Shown here: one piece after another, positions 24,881 through 37,239 of the stretch
How the letters are laid out: each line of letters opens with the position of its first letter
Numbering within the stretch: the stretch's first letter is position 1
The notes under the pieces: generated by a model
The model's input: only the letters and a program-made list of their open reading frames with translations
Told to the model about the DNA's origin: nothing
Databases searched by the model: none
Program-made: the position numbers and the translations under genes
NCBI GenBank assembly: GCA_949592205.1
Contig: CATIUR010000004.1
Location: 9,551,001-9,615,000 of the forward strand
DNA: 64,000 bases
DNA from: Helichrysum umbraculigerum
Lineage: Eukaryota; Streptophyta; Magnoliopsida; Asterales; Asteraceae
Reading direction: 5' to 3'

Positions 24881-25860
24881 ACATGATTTTAAATATATTT
24901 ACTTGTTTAAAAGTGATCATACTTTAAAAGAAAAAACAAATAAATACATGCTAACTTTCTATCATTCTATCTCTAAACAAATAAACACATGCTAACTCTC
25001 TATCATTCTATCTCTATCACGTACCTAACGAGCAAACACATTTTGACCTTTAATGTCTAGCCCCATCATTTTGACTCTAATGATCATACGTAAGATTATC
25101 ACTAATCGAGAGGAGCTTGGGATGGAAACGGTAGCCGTACTGTAGGACTCGTTTATCACTAAAACAGAAGAATTAAACAATATAGTCACAATATGAAGAA
25201 CACGAAGAAGATTATCTAAGTCATATGTATTTATCATTAAACACAACTTAGAGGTAACATGGAGGAGACGATCTTTCTTATGAGATCGGATTTTACACTA
25301 GGTTAAGACACCTCTAAATGTCTGGGATCTCTTTATCTATAGAGACCCACAAGACTTACATTATGAAACACAATCCTATTAGGAGACTAGTTCATTTTAT
25401 TCTTCAATGTCGATCTTCAATGTCTCTAACTTTATATGAAAGGCTTCTAGAAGCGGACGTTTGTTTCCCTTCTTGATCCGTCTCATCAGCTTGAGTATTG
25501 AAGCTTCATAATTAGACTATTTAAGCACACTAAATTAGTCTATTTTCAGCTTAGACTTTGTCTAATCAAATTTTATAGAGTAGGAAAATTTATGATCACT
25601 TAATTTTTCCAACACGAACCGTACTTAATTGGTTGGTACCACTTTTCTTTTTGACCCTAAAGTGAGTACCCGAATAACATAACATTTGAAGCGTGTTGGT
25701 ACCAGTACAGTTCCGGTATCGATACGGTAAAATTGGTACCATACCGGTTTGGTACCGAAAATATACTATAACAATAGCTAACAAATAGAAAATTATTTTG
25801 ACTAATAATACCAATTTAAATATATCTACCATATTGGTCTTTTCGCTACTTATATATATA
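24880..25860. repeat. Upstream part of duplicated P450 block, copy 2
   Basis: Paralogous to 13015-14596, without the 667-bp element. ORFs here are remnants shared with copy 1. Homology stops near 25830. Confidence 0.8.
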
Positions 25861-25898
25861 GCTAATAATAATCTTATCATCAATATGGTAATAATTGG

Positions 25899-26945
25899 AG
25901 AAAATTGGAGAAAATTGCATTGGTAGTCCCTGTGGTTTACACAAAATAGCACTGGTAGTCCATCGCAGTTTTTTTTTGCACTGGTCGTCCCTGTGGTTGC
26001 TAGTTGTTGCACTGGTAGTCCATGTGGTTACTCTCCGTTAGTTTTCTCCGTTAAAAGGACCAGCTATGTAATTTTATTTTCTTATCACTAACGACCGTTA
26101 GTTTTCTCGTTAAAAGGACTAGCCGTGTAATTTTTTTTCCTTTCAAATTTCAAGTTTATTTAAATTTAATATTATTTTTAATTGTATTTAGTTAATTTAT
26201 TTTTAAAATAATCTAATCAATTTAGTTTAATTATTTTAATCAACCTTTTTAGTGATAATTATTTTACTTTTTACAATTAAAATGGTTAACTTAAATATTT
26301 CTTTATTCTAGTTTTTTTTGTGTGCCCGGATCTATATAAACCCACTAAAAATGTTACATGTTGATAATGTGCAATTTGAATACGTTCATAGTATACAAAA
26401 CTGTTAACAATATATATGTGGCATGTAGAATTGTTTATGTAGAGTTATGAAATCGACGATGATATGCAAAATTAAGAGTATAAACTATTATATTTTTAAA
26501 ATATTATATTTTTAGTGGATTTTTTATAGATCGAGATACTTAAAAAAAAATTAAATAAAGAAATATTTAAAATGATCATTTTAATTGTAAAAAAATAATT
26601 TGCACTGAAAAAGGTTGATTAAAATAATTAAATTAAATTGATTAAATTATTCTAAAATTAAATTAACTAAATATAATTAAAAATAATATTAAATTTAAAT
26701 AAACTTGAAATTTGGAAAAAAAATTTACACTGCTAGTCCTTTTAACGGAAAACTAACCATCGTTAGCGATAAGGAAAAAAAATTATATAGCTGGTCCTTT
26801 TAACGGAGAAAACTAACGGAGAGTAACCACAAGGACTACCAGTGCAACAACTAGCAACCACAGGGACGACCAGTGCAAAAAAAACTGCGAGGGACTACCA
26901 GTGCTATTTTGTGTAAACCACAGGGACGACCAATGCAATTTTCTC
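25899..26945. mobile_element. Inverted-repeat element with CACTGGTAGTCC tandem arms
   Basis: Termini AGAAAATTG and, inverted, GAGAAAATTGCATTGGTCGT. The arms repeat a 30-40 bp unit (CACTGGTAGTCC then TGTGGTT) four times each. The inner arms are long AT-rich inverted repeats. The 10-bp duplication TAATAATTGG flanks it (25889-25898, 26946-26955). No ORF. The following 26956-27203 shows nothing recognisable. Confidence 0.85.
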
Positions 26946-27203
26946 TAATAATTGGGACAAATAAAAGCATTTTCTTAATATTATGTCATGAATTCTGGAC
27001 TTCTGGTAAGTTACTACAAGTGATCAATGACAAAGAATATAAACAGGAGACTTTTTATTTTTAGCAATATTGAAAACTGCAATATTAAACCCAATGTTGC
27101 AAAATAGTAGCCTTTGAATGACCAACATTCCAACATGAATCTTAATTAATTCAAAACTTTCAATACTTAAAGTAACGATCGTTATATGGATGTTTGTTTA
27201 GCT

Positions 27204-28559
27204 AATGAAGTCCTCCAACGCAACGATGAAGCTTGCTCTGGTCGTCCCATACCAGATTCTGCCCCAACAATAAAAAACCTAGAAGCCACAATTATATGGA
27301 TGCCACCTAACGAAACATGGCTTGTTATTAGAAAATCCCTCAACATGTATCTCACAAACCAAAAGAAACTTGACACACTCATTGATCTTCGAAAAAACGT
27401 GGTGGGTGAGATGTTGGAATTCCTACATGAGTCTGGCCGTAAAAAGTCTCCAGTGGACAACGGAAAGTTGGCATTTACGGTGTCACTCAATCCAATGTCG
27501 AATACCCTTCTTTCACAAAATATGGCCACCTACGATTCAGATGATGTGGGGAAGTTAATGATGGCTGTGAATAGCTTATTCAAGGTACAAGGGAAGTTAA
27601 ACTGTGGAGACATATTTCCAGAGCTGTAACCGTTTGACCTGCAGTATGTGCGAAAGCAGGTAAAGGCGTCTTATGAAGTGCTGGAGGAAGTTATAGAAGG
27701 TTTGGTAAGTGAGACTAAAACACCGAGAGTTGAAGGGGCCGATGTTTGGCGATATGTTGAATTCACTTCTGCATTACAGTCGAGATAATGAAGTCAAGTT
27801 TAATCTCATACACATAAAGATTTTACATGTGGTAAGTGTTTTTTTTATTTTATTTAATATATTAGTAGGGGTGGGAGCCGGTCATTTATATTTTTGTCGT
27901 AGTTTGTGAGTAAAGTACTTACACTATATCGTTTAAATGGAATTACAGGATCTATACTTAGCAAGAACAGAAACAGTTTCAAGCACGACAACATGGGCAA
28001 TGACTGAATTATTACTTAACCCTCATAACCTTGATATTCTGTTAAGAGTTCGTAAAGAAGTTGGACAAATAGTGGGAAAAGATGGAGAAGTTAACGAATC
28101 CAAAATCATTGACTTGTCGTACTTGCATGCTGTCATCAAGGAAACAATGCGGCTTCACTTAGTGGTATCATTGTTGGTACCTCATAAAACTGAGAAAGAA
28201 GTCAAACTCGGCAACTATATTGTTCCAGAAAACACCCAAATTCTTGTGAACGTATGGGCTATGGCACGAGACACAAAATTTTGGGAAAACCCGACATTTT
28301 TTATGCCAGAAAGGTTCTTAAATAACAAGGTTGACTATAAGGGCCAATATTTTGAGTTTATACCTTTTGGGTCAGGAAGAAGGATCTGTCTAGGAGTGCC
28401 TTTGGCTCATAGGATGGTAAGTTTGATGGTCGCATCATTTGTGTATCATTGTGATTGGGAACTTCCTCATGCCAAAAAAGAAATGGATATGAATGATACT
28501 TCTGCCTTTACCTTGAACAAGAAAACATCACTTGTTGCTACCCCTATACCCCTTATATG
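27204..28559 (+). pseudogene. Pseudogene copy of the CYP76-type P450
   Basis: Closely similar to the gene at 16682-19127 but begins only at the equivalent of about residue 82, so the membrane anchor and proline-rich hinge are missing. Further damage: TAA at 27627-27629 where the gene has AAA-like sequence, a 2-bp deletion near 27715 that shifts the frame, and a 9-bp insertion near 28022-28030. Intron 27832-27948 (117 bp) keeps its GTAAGT donor and CAG acceptor. Exon 2 retains LARTETVSSTT (AGTET altered to ARTET), the ExxR, and FGSGRRICLG with the heme cysteine. An LTR element has landed inside the stop codon, turning TGA into TGT and adding CVTSAKWA before a new stop. Nonfunctional. Confidence 0.92.
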
Positions 28560-29839
28560 TGTAACATCCGCAAAATGGGCCTAGACATTTTAATATGATT
28601 TCCCGAATTTTAATAATTGTTTTTGTTATCTTAAAAAAATCATTTTGTTGGTTATTTAATAATAACTAGAAAATAAGTTTCAGGACTTATTGTGGTTAGT
28701 AAAATATTAATTGTTTTAAATTAATATAGTGGACGGTACAATAAAATGTTTGGACTCGCGAGTGGTTTCCGGGTTCCAGAAAATAGGTTAAGAAGGGGTA
28801 TTAAATTATACCCGTATAATTGAAGGCGGTTAGTGAGGACCGACTTATTTTTTATTTCTTCCTAAGCTTTCATTCTTGTTTCCTGATGCAAAATCAAAAC
28901 ACACACCCATAGTTAGAAACTAAAAGAGAGAAAGGAAAGATCTCAGCTTGTTCTTGTGATTAATACATCATCTTCTCAACATTATCATCAGCTGATTCAT
29001 CATCTAGTTCTTGATCAAGAGTAAGTGTTCTTGTTAATTGTATACACTAACTTCCTTTGAATCCTTAGGGTTAGTGTTGTATGTGTGAAATTGATGATTG
29101 AAATGATGATAGGTGATGTTAGTTGCTGTTAGAAATCGTCATTTGTTGTGTATAATCGATTAGATAGTTGGGTTGTCGATTTGGGTATGTTTTCATTCGG
29201 ATTCAGCAGGTAACAGACCTGTAGATCGCTGGTCTGGTATGGGAATCCTACGGATTCAATCGAATCCGGCGGATTGGGGTTAAACTATGGGAATCTGGTG
29301 GGTAAAGTCTATCCGGCGGTTAGCTTATGTGCAAATTGGAGCCGGTATTGGACTTTTGGTTTTGGGTTGAGCTATCCGGCGGGTACCCCCTCCTACTCGG
29401 CGGGTACCCGGCTGGCAGTGTTGATATTGGGTAAAGTTGTTTTCCAGCAACTTTTGTATTAAGATTAACTACTTATGATTAATGTTTATAAACCCAATAT
29501 GGTCTGTTAATATATGTTATAATCTCGAGTTAGTTATGCTTATGAATGTGATAATATGATGATATAAGGTTTAACTATTATTCGAGTAAATCGATTAATA
29601 TTATCATGTTGATATGATATATGTCGAATAACGAGATGTTGAGACATGTTATATTATTATAACATGTGACCATTATTATTAAAGAATTACTAACTCGTTA
29701 TTCTGTTTTATTCTCAGATTGAAAGAAGGCTCAGTAATATTAGATCTCTGAGCGTACATCTGAGGTAGTTGGTGAGTGGACCTAAAACCCTCAGCATGAT
29801 TTAGTTGTAACAGTTGGTTACAACGATTAATTGTAGTAG

Positions 29840-29921
<82 letters not shown>

Positions 29922-30554
29922 AAATATATATGTTGGCTGTGATATTTGCTGTTGGCATTATCTGTGTTAGCTCTGAGGTCAACGTGGTTGGTTGGGCCTA
30001 GATGTTATGATTGGACGACACAGGGTTTGTACACGTGTTGGTGTTAGGAGTCTGTGTCATGTGAAAAGTAACATCCGGCTATCGGTGTCGCTGTATATGT
30101 GATACATGCGGTTGATAAGAGTTCTTGAGACAGTTGGGTACTCAAGGACCACCGATCCTCGTGGGCGTTCTGTGTTTACAGTTAGTTGCTGTAGTTGATT
30201 GTTGTAACTAAGTTATACTGTTGGTTGCAGTTCTGTCTCACTTAGCTTTATGCTAACCCCATCACTCTGCTTCCTGCAGGTTATGTTTTGACGGGTGGGC
30301 AGGAAGTTGTGTTGACTTGAAAAGAATGTTTGACGACTGCTGTGGTTACTCTGATATTGATTTTATTAAATCAATGCTGTTTGGATTTTCTATAACACCC
30401 AACGGTTGAAATTTGAATTATATGTTTATAACTTTTGTGTATATGTTTGAAATAAGCTGGACTTTTATGTATATAAAATGAAAGGCTTGTTTTGGGACAA
30501 TCGCTTCCGAGTAAATATCATTATTATAATGTTGTATGAAAGCAGGGTGTTATA
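28560..30554 (+). repeat. 5' LTR of the gag-only element (1995 bp)
   Basis: Starts TGTAACATCC and ends GGGTGTTATA. It is nearly identical to 34670-36579 apart from scattered substitutions and a long (TA)n tract (29840-29918). CGGCGGGTACC occurs at 29377 and 29398, 21 bp apart. Confidence 0.92.
29840..29918. repeat. (TA)n microsatellite, about 39 repeats
   Basis: An uninterrupted TA run; the 3' LTR has only about six repeats at the same place (35930-35941). This accounts for most of the LTR length difference. Confidence 0.95.
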
Positions 30555-30557
30555 AGT

Positions 30558-30569
30558 TGGTATCAGAGC
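30558..30569 (+). other. Primer binding site (initiator Met-tRNA)
   Basis: TGGTATCAGAGC lies 3 bp after the 5' LTR, complementary to the 3' end of plant initiator methionine tRNA as in most plant Ty1/copia and Tekay elements. Confidence 0.9.
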
Positions 30570-30741
30570 ATAGTTTGGGTGAATTGAACATCGGTAAGTG
30601 TTCAATCCCAAATCTATTGTTGTGCAAGTCAAACATTCTTGGGGATGTGATTTAGCCTTGTATGTGAATTGGTTAGTAGGTAGATACTAACGATTAACAA
30701 GTTTTGAGTTGTTGTTGTGATTACAGAAAAGGGTAAGTAAT

Positions 30742-32027
30742 GACCAACCGACCAGTATCCCTAACAATACCTCCAGGGTTGATATTCCTTCTTTTGATAG
30801 TCATGGGCAGACTGGTACTATATTTTCAGTTCATGAGTGTACCGATAGGGATGAGTATATGTCCCAGATAGAGCGTGAATTACTTGAACTCAGAGAATAT
30901 AAATGACAAATAGAAGCGGGAACATCTCAACAACAGTTTCAGCATCAGCAAACTGTATTTGGTACTGTTCCACCATCTTTGGTATCTACAGTTCAGACAT
31001 CTATGTCAATACCATTTTCTGCTTCTGGACCTTTTGATTATCGGATTCTGACATTTCTACCGCCTCAGCAAAAACAGGTGTGTTCTTTTAAGAATTTCAT
31101 GGTAGTTCAAATCCTTCTGTGACTTTGGATTGGCTGAGAGACACTGAAAGAAAATTTGAGGTTTTTCATTGTGAAGATGAAATGAAGGTTCCATATGCAG
31201 TACAACTTCTTAAAGGACATGCTATGGTTTGGTGGGATTCAATTACTGCAGCTTTGACACCTCAGCAAAAGGAATCTATTCGATGGTCAGATTTCTATAA
31301 CGAGGTTTGTAAGCAGTATTGTTCCGATTTTGATATGTCTCGTATCAGACGAGAGTTTATGGACTTGCATTTGACGGATGAAATGTCCATAGATGAGTTG
31401 ATATCACAGTTTTCCGAGAAACTGAGATTTGTTCAACAGTGGGTTCCAAATGATAAAACCAGAATAGAACATTTTGTTGGGACTTTGCCACCAGAGTATC
31501 GTACTACAGTAAGATTAGCTGGTTCGCTTTCTCAGGCTTTTAGTCTAGCTCGTGTTGTTGATGGTGATTTTCGAGCTAGGGATAAACAGAATAAAGATAA
31601 AGAGTTGCAACAACTCCAAAGTGATTTATCTGAGAAAAAGAACAAAAAGAAAGGGCAAAGTAAATCAGATGTGGGAAGTAATATGATTGACCGATCCACT
31701 TGGTGTTTCAAATGTAAATCTAGGCATGTTGGACAGTGTACCGTTCAAACTGCTAGATGTATAAAATGTGGATTATTTGGACATGAGATCAAGGATTGTA
31801 ATTATCCTAGTTTCGTTTGTTGGAACTGTCAGAAGGAAGGTCAACGTGCGAGTGAGTGTTGGGAGGTGGTTAGACAGGGATCGGGTTTGGTCGGTACGTC
31901 GTCATCATCTGGCCATAAGCGGAAGAATCCGACATCAGTTGCTAGTAGAACTTTTCGGACGACGGTTGATAAAACTGTCAGGACAGATGACGTCGATTCA
32001 AGTACTTTCGTATTAACTCTGTATTAG
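30742..32027 (+). pseudogene. Gag (Ty3/gypsy), interrupted
   Basis: The N-terminal part runs in one frame from about 30742, has TGA at 30904 and then loses frame before 31119. From there the frame is open to TAG at 32025. The capsid-type retrotransposon Gag domain includes WLRDTERKFEVFHC and KGHAMVWWDSI. Three zinc-knuckle-like motifs follow at 31695-31860: CFKCKSRHVGQC, CIKCGLFGHEIKDC and CWNCQKEGQRASEC, the last lacking the usual histidine. The tail after the knuckles is Ser/Arg-rich, and there is no protease DTGA motif. Gag packages element RNA; this copy is probably inactive. Confidence 0.85.
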
Positions 32028-32516
32028 TACATGTTTATGTGACTTAGAGTTAATTGTACCTTTATAGTTGTTTATTATGTGATAAACTGAATTTGACTCT
32101 GTTATGATAGTTAATTCTTTTAAATTAGAATTAATTGATGATAAGATAATTTAGGTTACCTGGTAGGTGACCAAACTTTGTATTTATTAGTGAGTCAAAT
32201 TTGTTGTTGTCAATCTTTTGTTGCAATAAGATTTGACATGCTTTAATTTAGATAATTAATTGATAAAGTCAATGTGATACGATGCGAAAAATTGATAATT
32301 GACTTTGTTCTGGATGAGTTATATAATTTGACTCGAGGGATATGAGAAAATGATTATTCCTTGGATTGACTGTGAAATGAGTAACATGAAATGATCCTTT
32401 GACATTGAAACAGTTGTTGTGACAGGTCTTGACTTTGTACTACTTGATGTATTTAATAATCCTATAAAGTATTGAGATACGTTTCATTTGATTAAATCTC
32501 GTTGGGATATAATGAG

Positions 32517-34087
32517 TGATAATCATCAAATAGATAGTATATTATATAATAATTTATCCCTATATTTATATACATTTTAGTACATTTATATGATTTTAGA
32601 TACTTATTTCGTTAATATTTGCAGAGATGTATTTTAATTGAAGATTGAAGAAAAAGGAACGAGAACGAATTCAAAGCTGAAGAAAACTGAAGAAAATGAA
32701 GAAATGAAGAAAATGGAGCTTAAACCTTAAAGAATTGAAGACTTAAAAATTAATATTGAAGAATTGGGCCAAAATGAAGATTAAAATCCGTAAGTGAAAA
32801 GAAGAAGCCCAAAAATGAAGCTCAACCCGAAGTTGGAAGATTCTGGAATTAAGGTCCAACCGGCGGTTGGATAACCCAACCGGCGGTTGGGGTATAAAGA
32901 GAATAAGGCGGTGGAATACGCGGAGTTGGACCAGGATGCAACTTGTTCCAACTGGCGGTTGGAATACCCAACCGACGGTTGGGAGGTCGGCCAGCAAAAC
33001 TATAAATAGAGGCCTAAGTTATGGTTTGAGATATACGATTCAAGAATACCAAAATCGAATAATAGGGTTTTAGGTCGATTTAAGGTGCGATTTTGGAGGC
33101 TAAGGAGCTAGGGTTTGAAAGTTTTTAACCCTAGGAAAAGCTGGTTCGACAATTGGTTCGGTTTCTTTATCCTTGCAACTTTAATAACCTTATTGAGTTA
33201 ACTTATGGATATTGTTTATTTGAATTACTTGTTAATTAGGTTTTCGTTATAGTTATTTGAATGAATGTTTATTAATTTTATTATATGAATTATATGTTTA
33301 TGTTGGAACTATATTATTGAATGTTTATTATACAAGAATTTTCTTTATTATAATATACTGATGATTGTTCTTGACATAGTTAGACTGATTTATATTAAAC
33401 GAGGATGACCATATTAAGTTTGTATAAATTAAGTGATTGTGTTTATGTCTTGATCTTAACCTTATGCGATAGATGAAGAATAATTTATTAATATAAAGTA
33501 ATATTGCGATTCACGCCATACCGATGAAATTGTATTAATAAACTGATGATAGATCTTATTAATTAGTAACACTTTGCGTAACCTTATGACTGTGTTGCTA
33601 TGATGAAGATTAGCTTAACCTTAAGTAATTTTCTACATTAGTAATTCACCAGTAATAATAGCCAACAAAGCAAATAGACATAAGTAAATATAATAAGTTT
33701 AATAAATAATAGTTTGAATAATTATAATATTCTATCCAATTGAGTATTTTTAAGTTGTTCCTAAAACTTATCTATTAGAATCTGTATCAAAATATAATTA
33801 TACATATGTTCGTTCGGAACTAAAACGTCCCCCTTATCTTGTATATTATTGTACATTGGATCCTTTATTTGTATTATAATTGTAAATAGTTGTAATTAGG
33901 AATAAATAGATAATTAGTTATAAATTAGAATCAAGTTTCTTGTGTTCCTTGTGTTCGAATTTGGACTTACTTATAAAGCTATATTATACGAACAGGTCAA
34001 TCTTGCCTGAATTGTGTGATAGTATTATTCAGTATTTCCTTAATTTAAAACTTGTAATTATAATTGCCTATACTTTTCCACACATCA
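32517..34087 (+). mobile_element. Solo LTR of a Tat/Athila-like element inside the gag-only element
   Basis: 1571 bp starting TGATAATCATC and ending CCACACATCA, flanked by the 5-bp duplication ATGAG (32512-32516, 34088-34092). TATAAATAG lies at 33001. Upstream are four CCAACC-GGC-GGTTGG-type palindromes (starts 32856, 32876, 32948, 32968). No internal sequence remains, so it arose by LTR-LTR recombination. Confidence 0.88.
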
Positions 34088-34654
34088 ATGAGATTAAGTT
34101 ATTATTTTATAATTTGGGATAGCCTAAGCTATGTACAGGAATTATTTTATCCTTGACTTGGAGTTTGTAATTGCTGTATTACATTAAACTCATGAAGCTA
34201 TTGTTGATGGATAAAACTAATCGTTGAACTTGATATTACCCAGAAAGAGATAATACTGTGAAAAGATTGTGATAGAATTATCCTATGTATTTGAAATCTT
34301 TTCAGATTTAGTGGATTGATTGAAAGCTATTCAGCTTGAGACATTGATAGATTTCCATTTGCAATCTGGAAAGTTGCTATTGAATAATGATAGTGGATTA
34401 AAGATTCCTAATCCTGTGATGAGTTCGGTTTGTTTGAGAATTTGAATTTTGAGATGTAATCTTTAACTGAAACTCTTGAATATTGAGTAATTGTTTATTC
34501 GATGGATTATCATGAATTGGATCTGACATTATTGTGGATTCTGATCATTGTGTCTTAAAGCACGACCCGGTGTACTGATTGCGTCTTGTGGGCGTTATGT
34601 GATTGCCTTATCATGAATTTCGAGTTGGATCAGATTTCGAGGACGAAATCTCTT

Positions 34655-34669
34655 TAAGGGGGAGAGATT
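34655..34669 (+). other. Polypurine tract of the gag-only element
   Basis: AAGGGGGAGAGATT directly precedes TGTAACATCC of the 3' LTR and follows TTTCGAGGACGAAATC, the same arrangement as at 1740-1770. Confidence 0.88.
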
Positions 34670-36579
34670 TGTAACATCCGCAAAATGGGCCTAGACGTTT
34701 TAATATGATTTCCTGAATTTTAATAATTGTTTTTGTGATGTTAGGAAATCATTTTGTTGGTTATTTAATAATAACTAGAAAATAAGTTTCAGGACTTATT
34801 GTGGTTAGTAAAATATTAATTGTTTTAAATTAATATAGTTGACGGTACAATAAAATGTTTGGACTCGCGAGTGGTTTCCGGGTTCCAGACAATAGGTTAA
34901 GAAGGGGTATTAAATTATACCCGTATAATTGAAGGCGGTTAGTGAGGACCGACTTATTTCTTATTTCTTCCTAAGCTTTCATTCTTGTTTGCTGATGCAA
35001 AATCAAAACACACACCTATAGTTAGAAACTAAAATAGAGAAAGGAAAGATCTCAGCTTGTTCTTGTGATTAATACATCATCTTCTCATCATTATCATCAG
35101 CTGATTCATCATCTAGTTCTTGATCAAGAGTAAGTGTTCTTGTTAATTGTATACACTAACTTCCTTTGAATCCTTAGGGTTAGTGTTGTATGTGTGAAAT
35201 TGATGATTGAAATGATGATAGGTGATGTTAGTTGCTGTTAGAAATAGTCATTTGTTGTGTATAATCGATTAGATAGTTGGGTTGTCAATTTGGGTATGTT
35301 TTCATTCGGATTCAGCAGGTAACAGACCTGCAGATCGCTGGTCTGGTATGGGAATCCGGCGGATTGGGGTTAAACTATGGGAATCCGGCGGGTAAAGTCT
35401 ATCCGGCAGGTACCTTATGTGCAAATTGGAGCCGGTATTGGACTTTTGGTTTTGGGTTGAGCTATCCGGCGGGTACCCCCTCCTACCAGGTGGGTACCCG
35501 GCTGGCAGTGTTGATATTGGGTAAAGTTGTTTTCCAGCAACTTTTGTATTAAGATTAACTACTTATGATTAATGTTTATAAACCCAATATGGTCTGTTAA
35601 TATATGTTATTATCTCGAGTTAGTTATGCTTATGAATGTGATAATATGATGATATAAGTATTAACTATTATTCGAGTAATTCTATTAATATTATCATGTT
35701 GATATGATATATGTCGAATAACGAGATGTTGAGACATGTTATATTATTATAACATGTGACCATTATTATTAAAGAATTACTAACTCGTTATTCTGTTTTA
35801 TTCTCAGATTGAAAGAAGGCTCAGTAATATTAGATCTCTGAGCGTACATCTGAGGTAGTTGGTGAGTGGACCTGAAACCCTCAGCATGATTTAGTTGTAA
35901 CAGTTGGTTACAACGATTAATTGTAGTAGTTATATATATATTGTTAAATATATATGTTGACTGTGATATTTGCTGTTGGCATTATCTGTGTTAGCTCTGA
36001 GGTCAACATGGTTGGTTGGGCATGGATGTTATGATTGGACTACACAGGGTTTGTACACGTGTTGGTGTTAGGAGTTTGTGTCGTGTGAAAAGTAACATCC
36101 GGCTATCGGTGTCGCTGTATATGTTGATACAGGCGGTTGATAAGAGTTCTTGAGACAGTTGGGTACTCAAGGACCACCGATCCTCGTGGGCGTTCTGTGT
36201 TTACAGTTAGTTGCTGTAGTTGATTGTTGTAACTAAGTTATACTGTTGGTTGCAGTTCTGTCTCACTTAGCTTTATGCTAACCTCATCACTCTGCTTCCT
36301 GCAGGTTATGTTTTGACGGGTGGGCAGGAAGTTGTGTTGACTTGAAAAGAATGTTTGACGACTATTGTGGTTACTCTGATATTGATTTTATTAAATCAAT
36401 GCTGTTTGGATTTTCTATAACACCCAACGGTTGAAATTTGAATTATATGTTTATAACTTTTGTGTATATGTTTGAAATAAGCTGGACTTTTATGTATATA
36501 AAATGAAAGGCTTGTTTTAGGACAATCGCTTCCGAGTAAATATCATTATTATAATGTTGTATGAAAGCAGGGTGTTATA
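34670..36579 (+). repeat. 3' LTR of the gag-only element (1910 bp)
   Basis: Starts TGTAACATCC and ends GGGTGTTATA, followed by ATATG. It pairs with the 5' LTR at 28560 and has a short TA tract. Confidence 0.92.
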
Positions 36580-36771
36580 ATATGACAAGATAAAACCTTG
36601 TTTGAAATGTGTATACTGTTGTTTCAGCATAATAAACTATAGTTCACTTTATAAGGTTGTAATAGTTATCAAGGGTGAATGATTATAAAATTACATATGT
36701 AATGTGTATGGCAAGTATGTGTTTGTCGTATACATAATCATTGTTTATATGTCATTTTATTTTGCAACTAT

Positions 36772-37201
36772 TTTTTGATTATGTATCTAACTTTGCCCCT
36801 TTTACTATTGTATGTAACAAACTTTCAAAACATCTATTGTATGTAATAAACTTGTAAAAAATGCTATTGTATGTAACAAACTTTCAAAACATCTATTGTA
36901 TGCAATAAACTTGTAAAAAATCGCTATCGTATGGTGCGGTAGTCAATGATCTACTAGAGTTTGCTCGTGCCGCCACAAACCAATGTTAAAGAGCCATTTT
37001 CAGTTTGGCATGTACACATGCTAACCCGCAACATACAATAGAGATTTTTTACAAGTTCATTGCATACAATAGATGTTTTTAAAGGTTGTGACATACAATA
37101 GGGATTTTTACAAGTTTATTGCATACAATATATGTTTTGAAAGTTTGTTACATACAATAGTAAAACGGGCAAAGTTAGATACATAACCAAACAATTAACC
37201 C
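36772..37201. mobile_element. 430-bp inverted-repeat element with ~58-bp tandem arm units and a 17-bp flanking duplication
   Basis: The left arm is two copies of a ~58-bp unit (CTATTGTATGTAACAAACTT, then CTATTGTATGCAATAAAC-like); the right arm is the inverse. Outer ends contain ATGTATCTAACTTTGCCC. TTTTATTTTGCAACTAT is present on both sides (36755-36771, 37202-37218) and once in P450 copy 1 (19297-19313). The ~100-bp centre (36930-37025) is unique. No ORF. Confidence 0.8.
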
Positions 37202-37239
37202 TTTTATTTTGCAACTATGATGTTATGTGATTATGCCTT

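Larger units (their letters stand above)
28560..36579 (+). mobile_element. Complete gag-only Tekay-like LTR retrotransposon
   Basis: 8.0 kb with two LTRs (28560-30554 and 34670-36579), a Met-tRNA primer site, a damaged gag, no detectable protease, reverse transcriptase or integrase, and a polypurine tract. The 5-bp duplication ATATG flanks it (28555-28559 and 36580-36584); the empty site is in the other P450 copy at the stop codon. About 2.5 kb lies between gag and the 3' LTR, of which 1.57 kb is a solo LTR of another family. It fits non-autonomous elements with only gag (TR-GAG type). Confidence 0.9.

Noticed and set aside
27937..28584. Second functional P450 starting at 27937
   Set aside because: This frame is only exon 2 plus LTR codons; the upstream ATG lies in the intron, and exon 1 is truncated, stopped and frameshifted.
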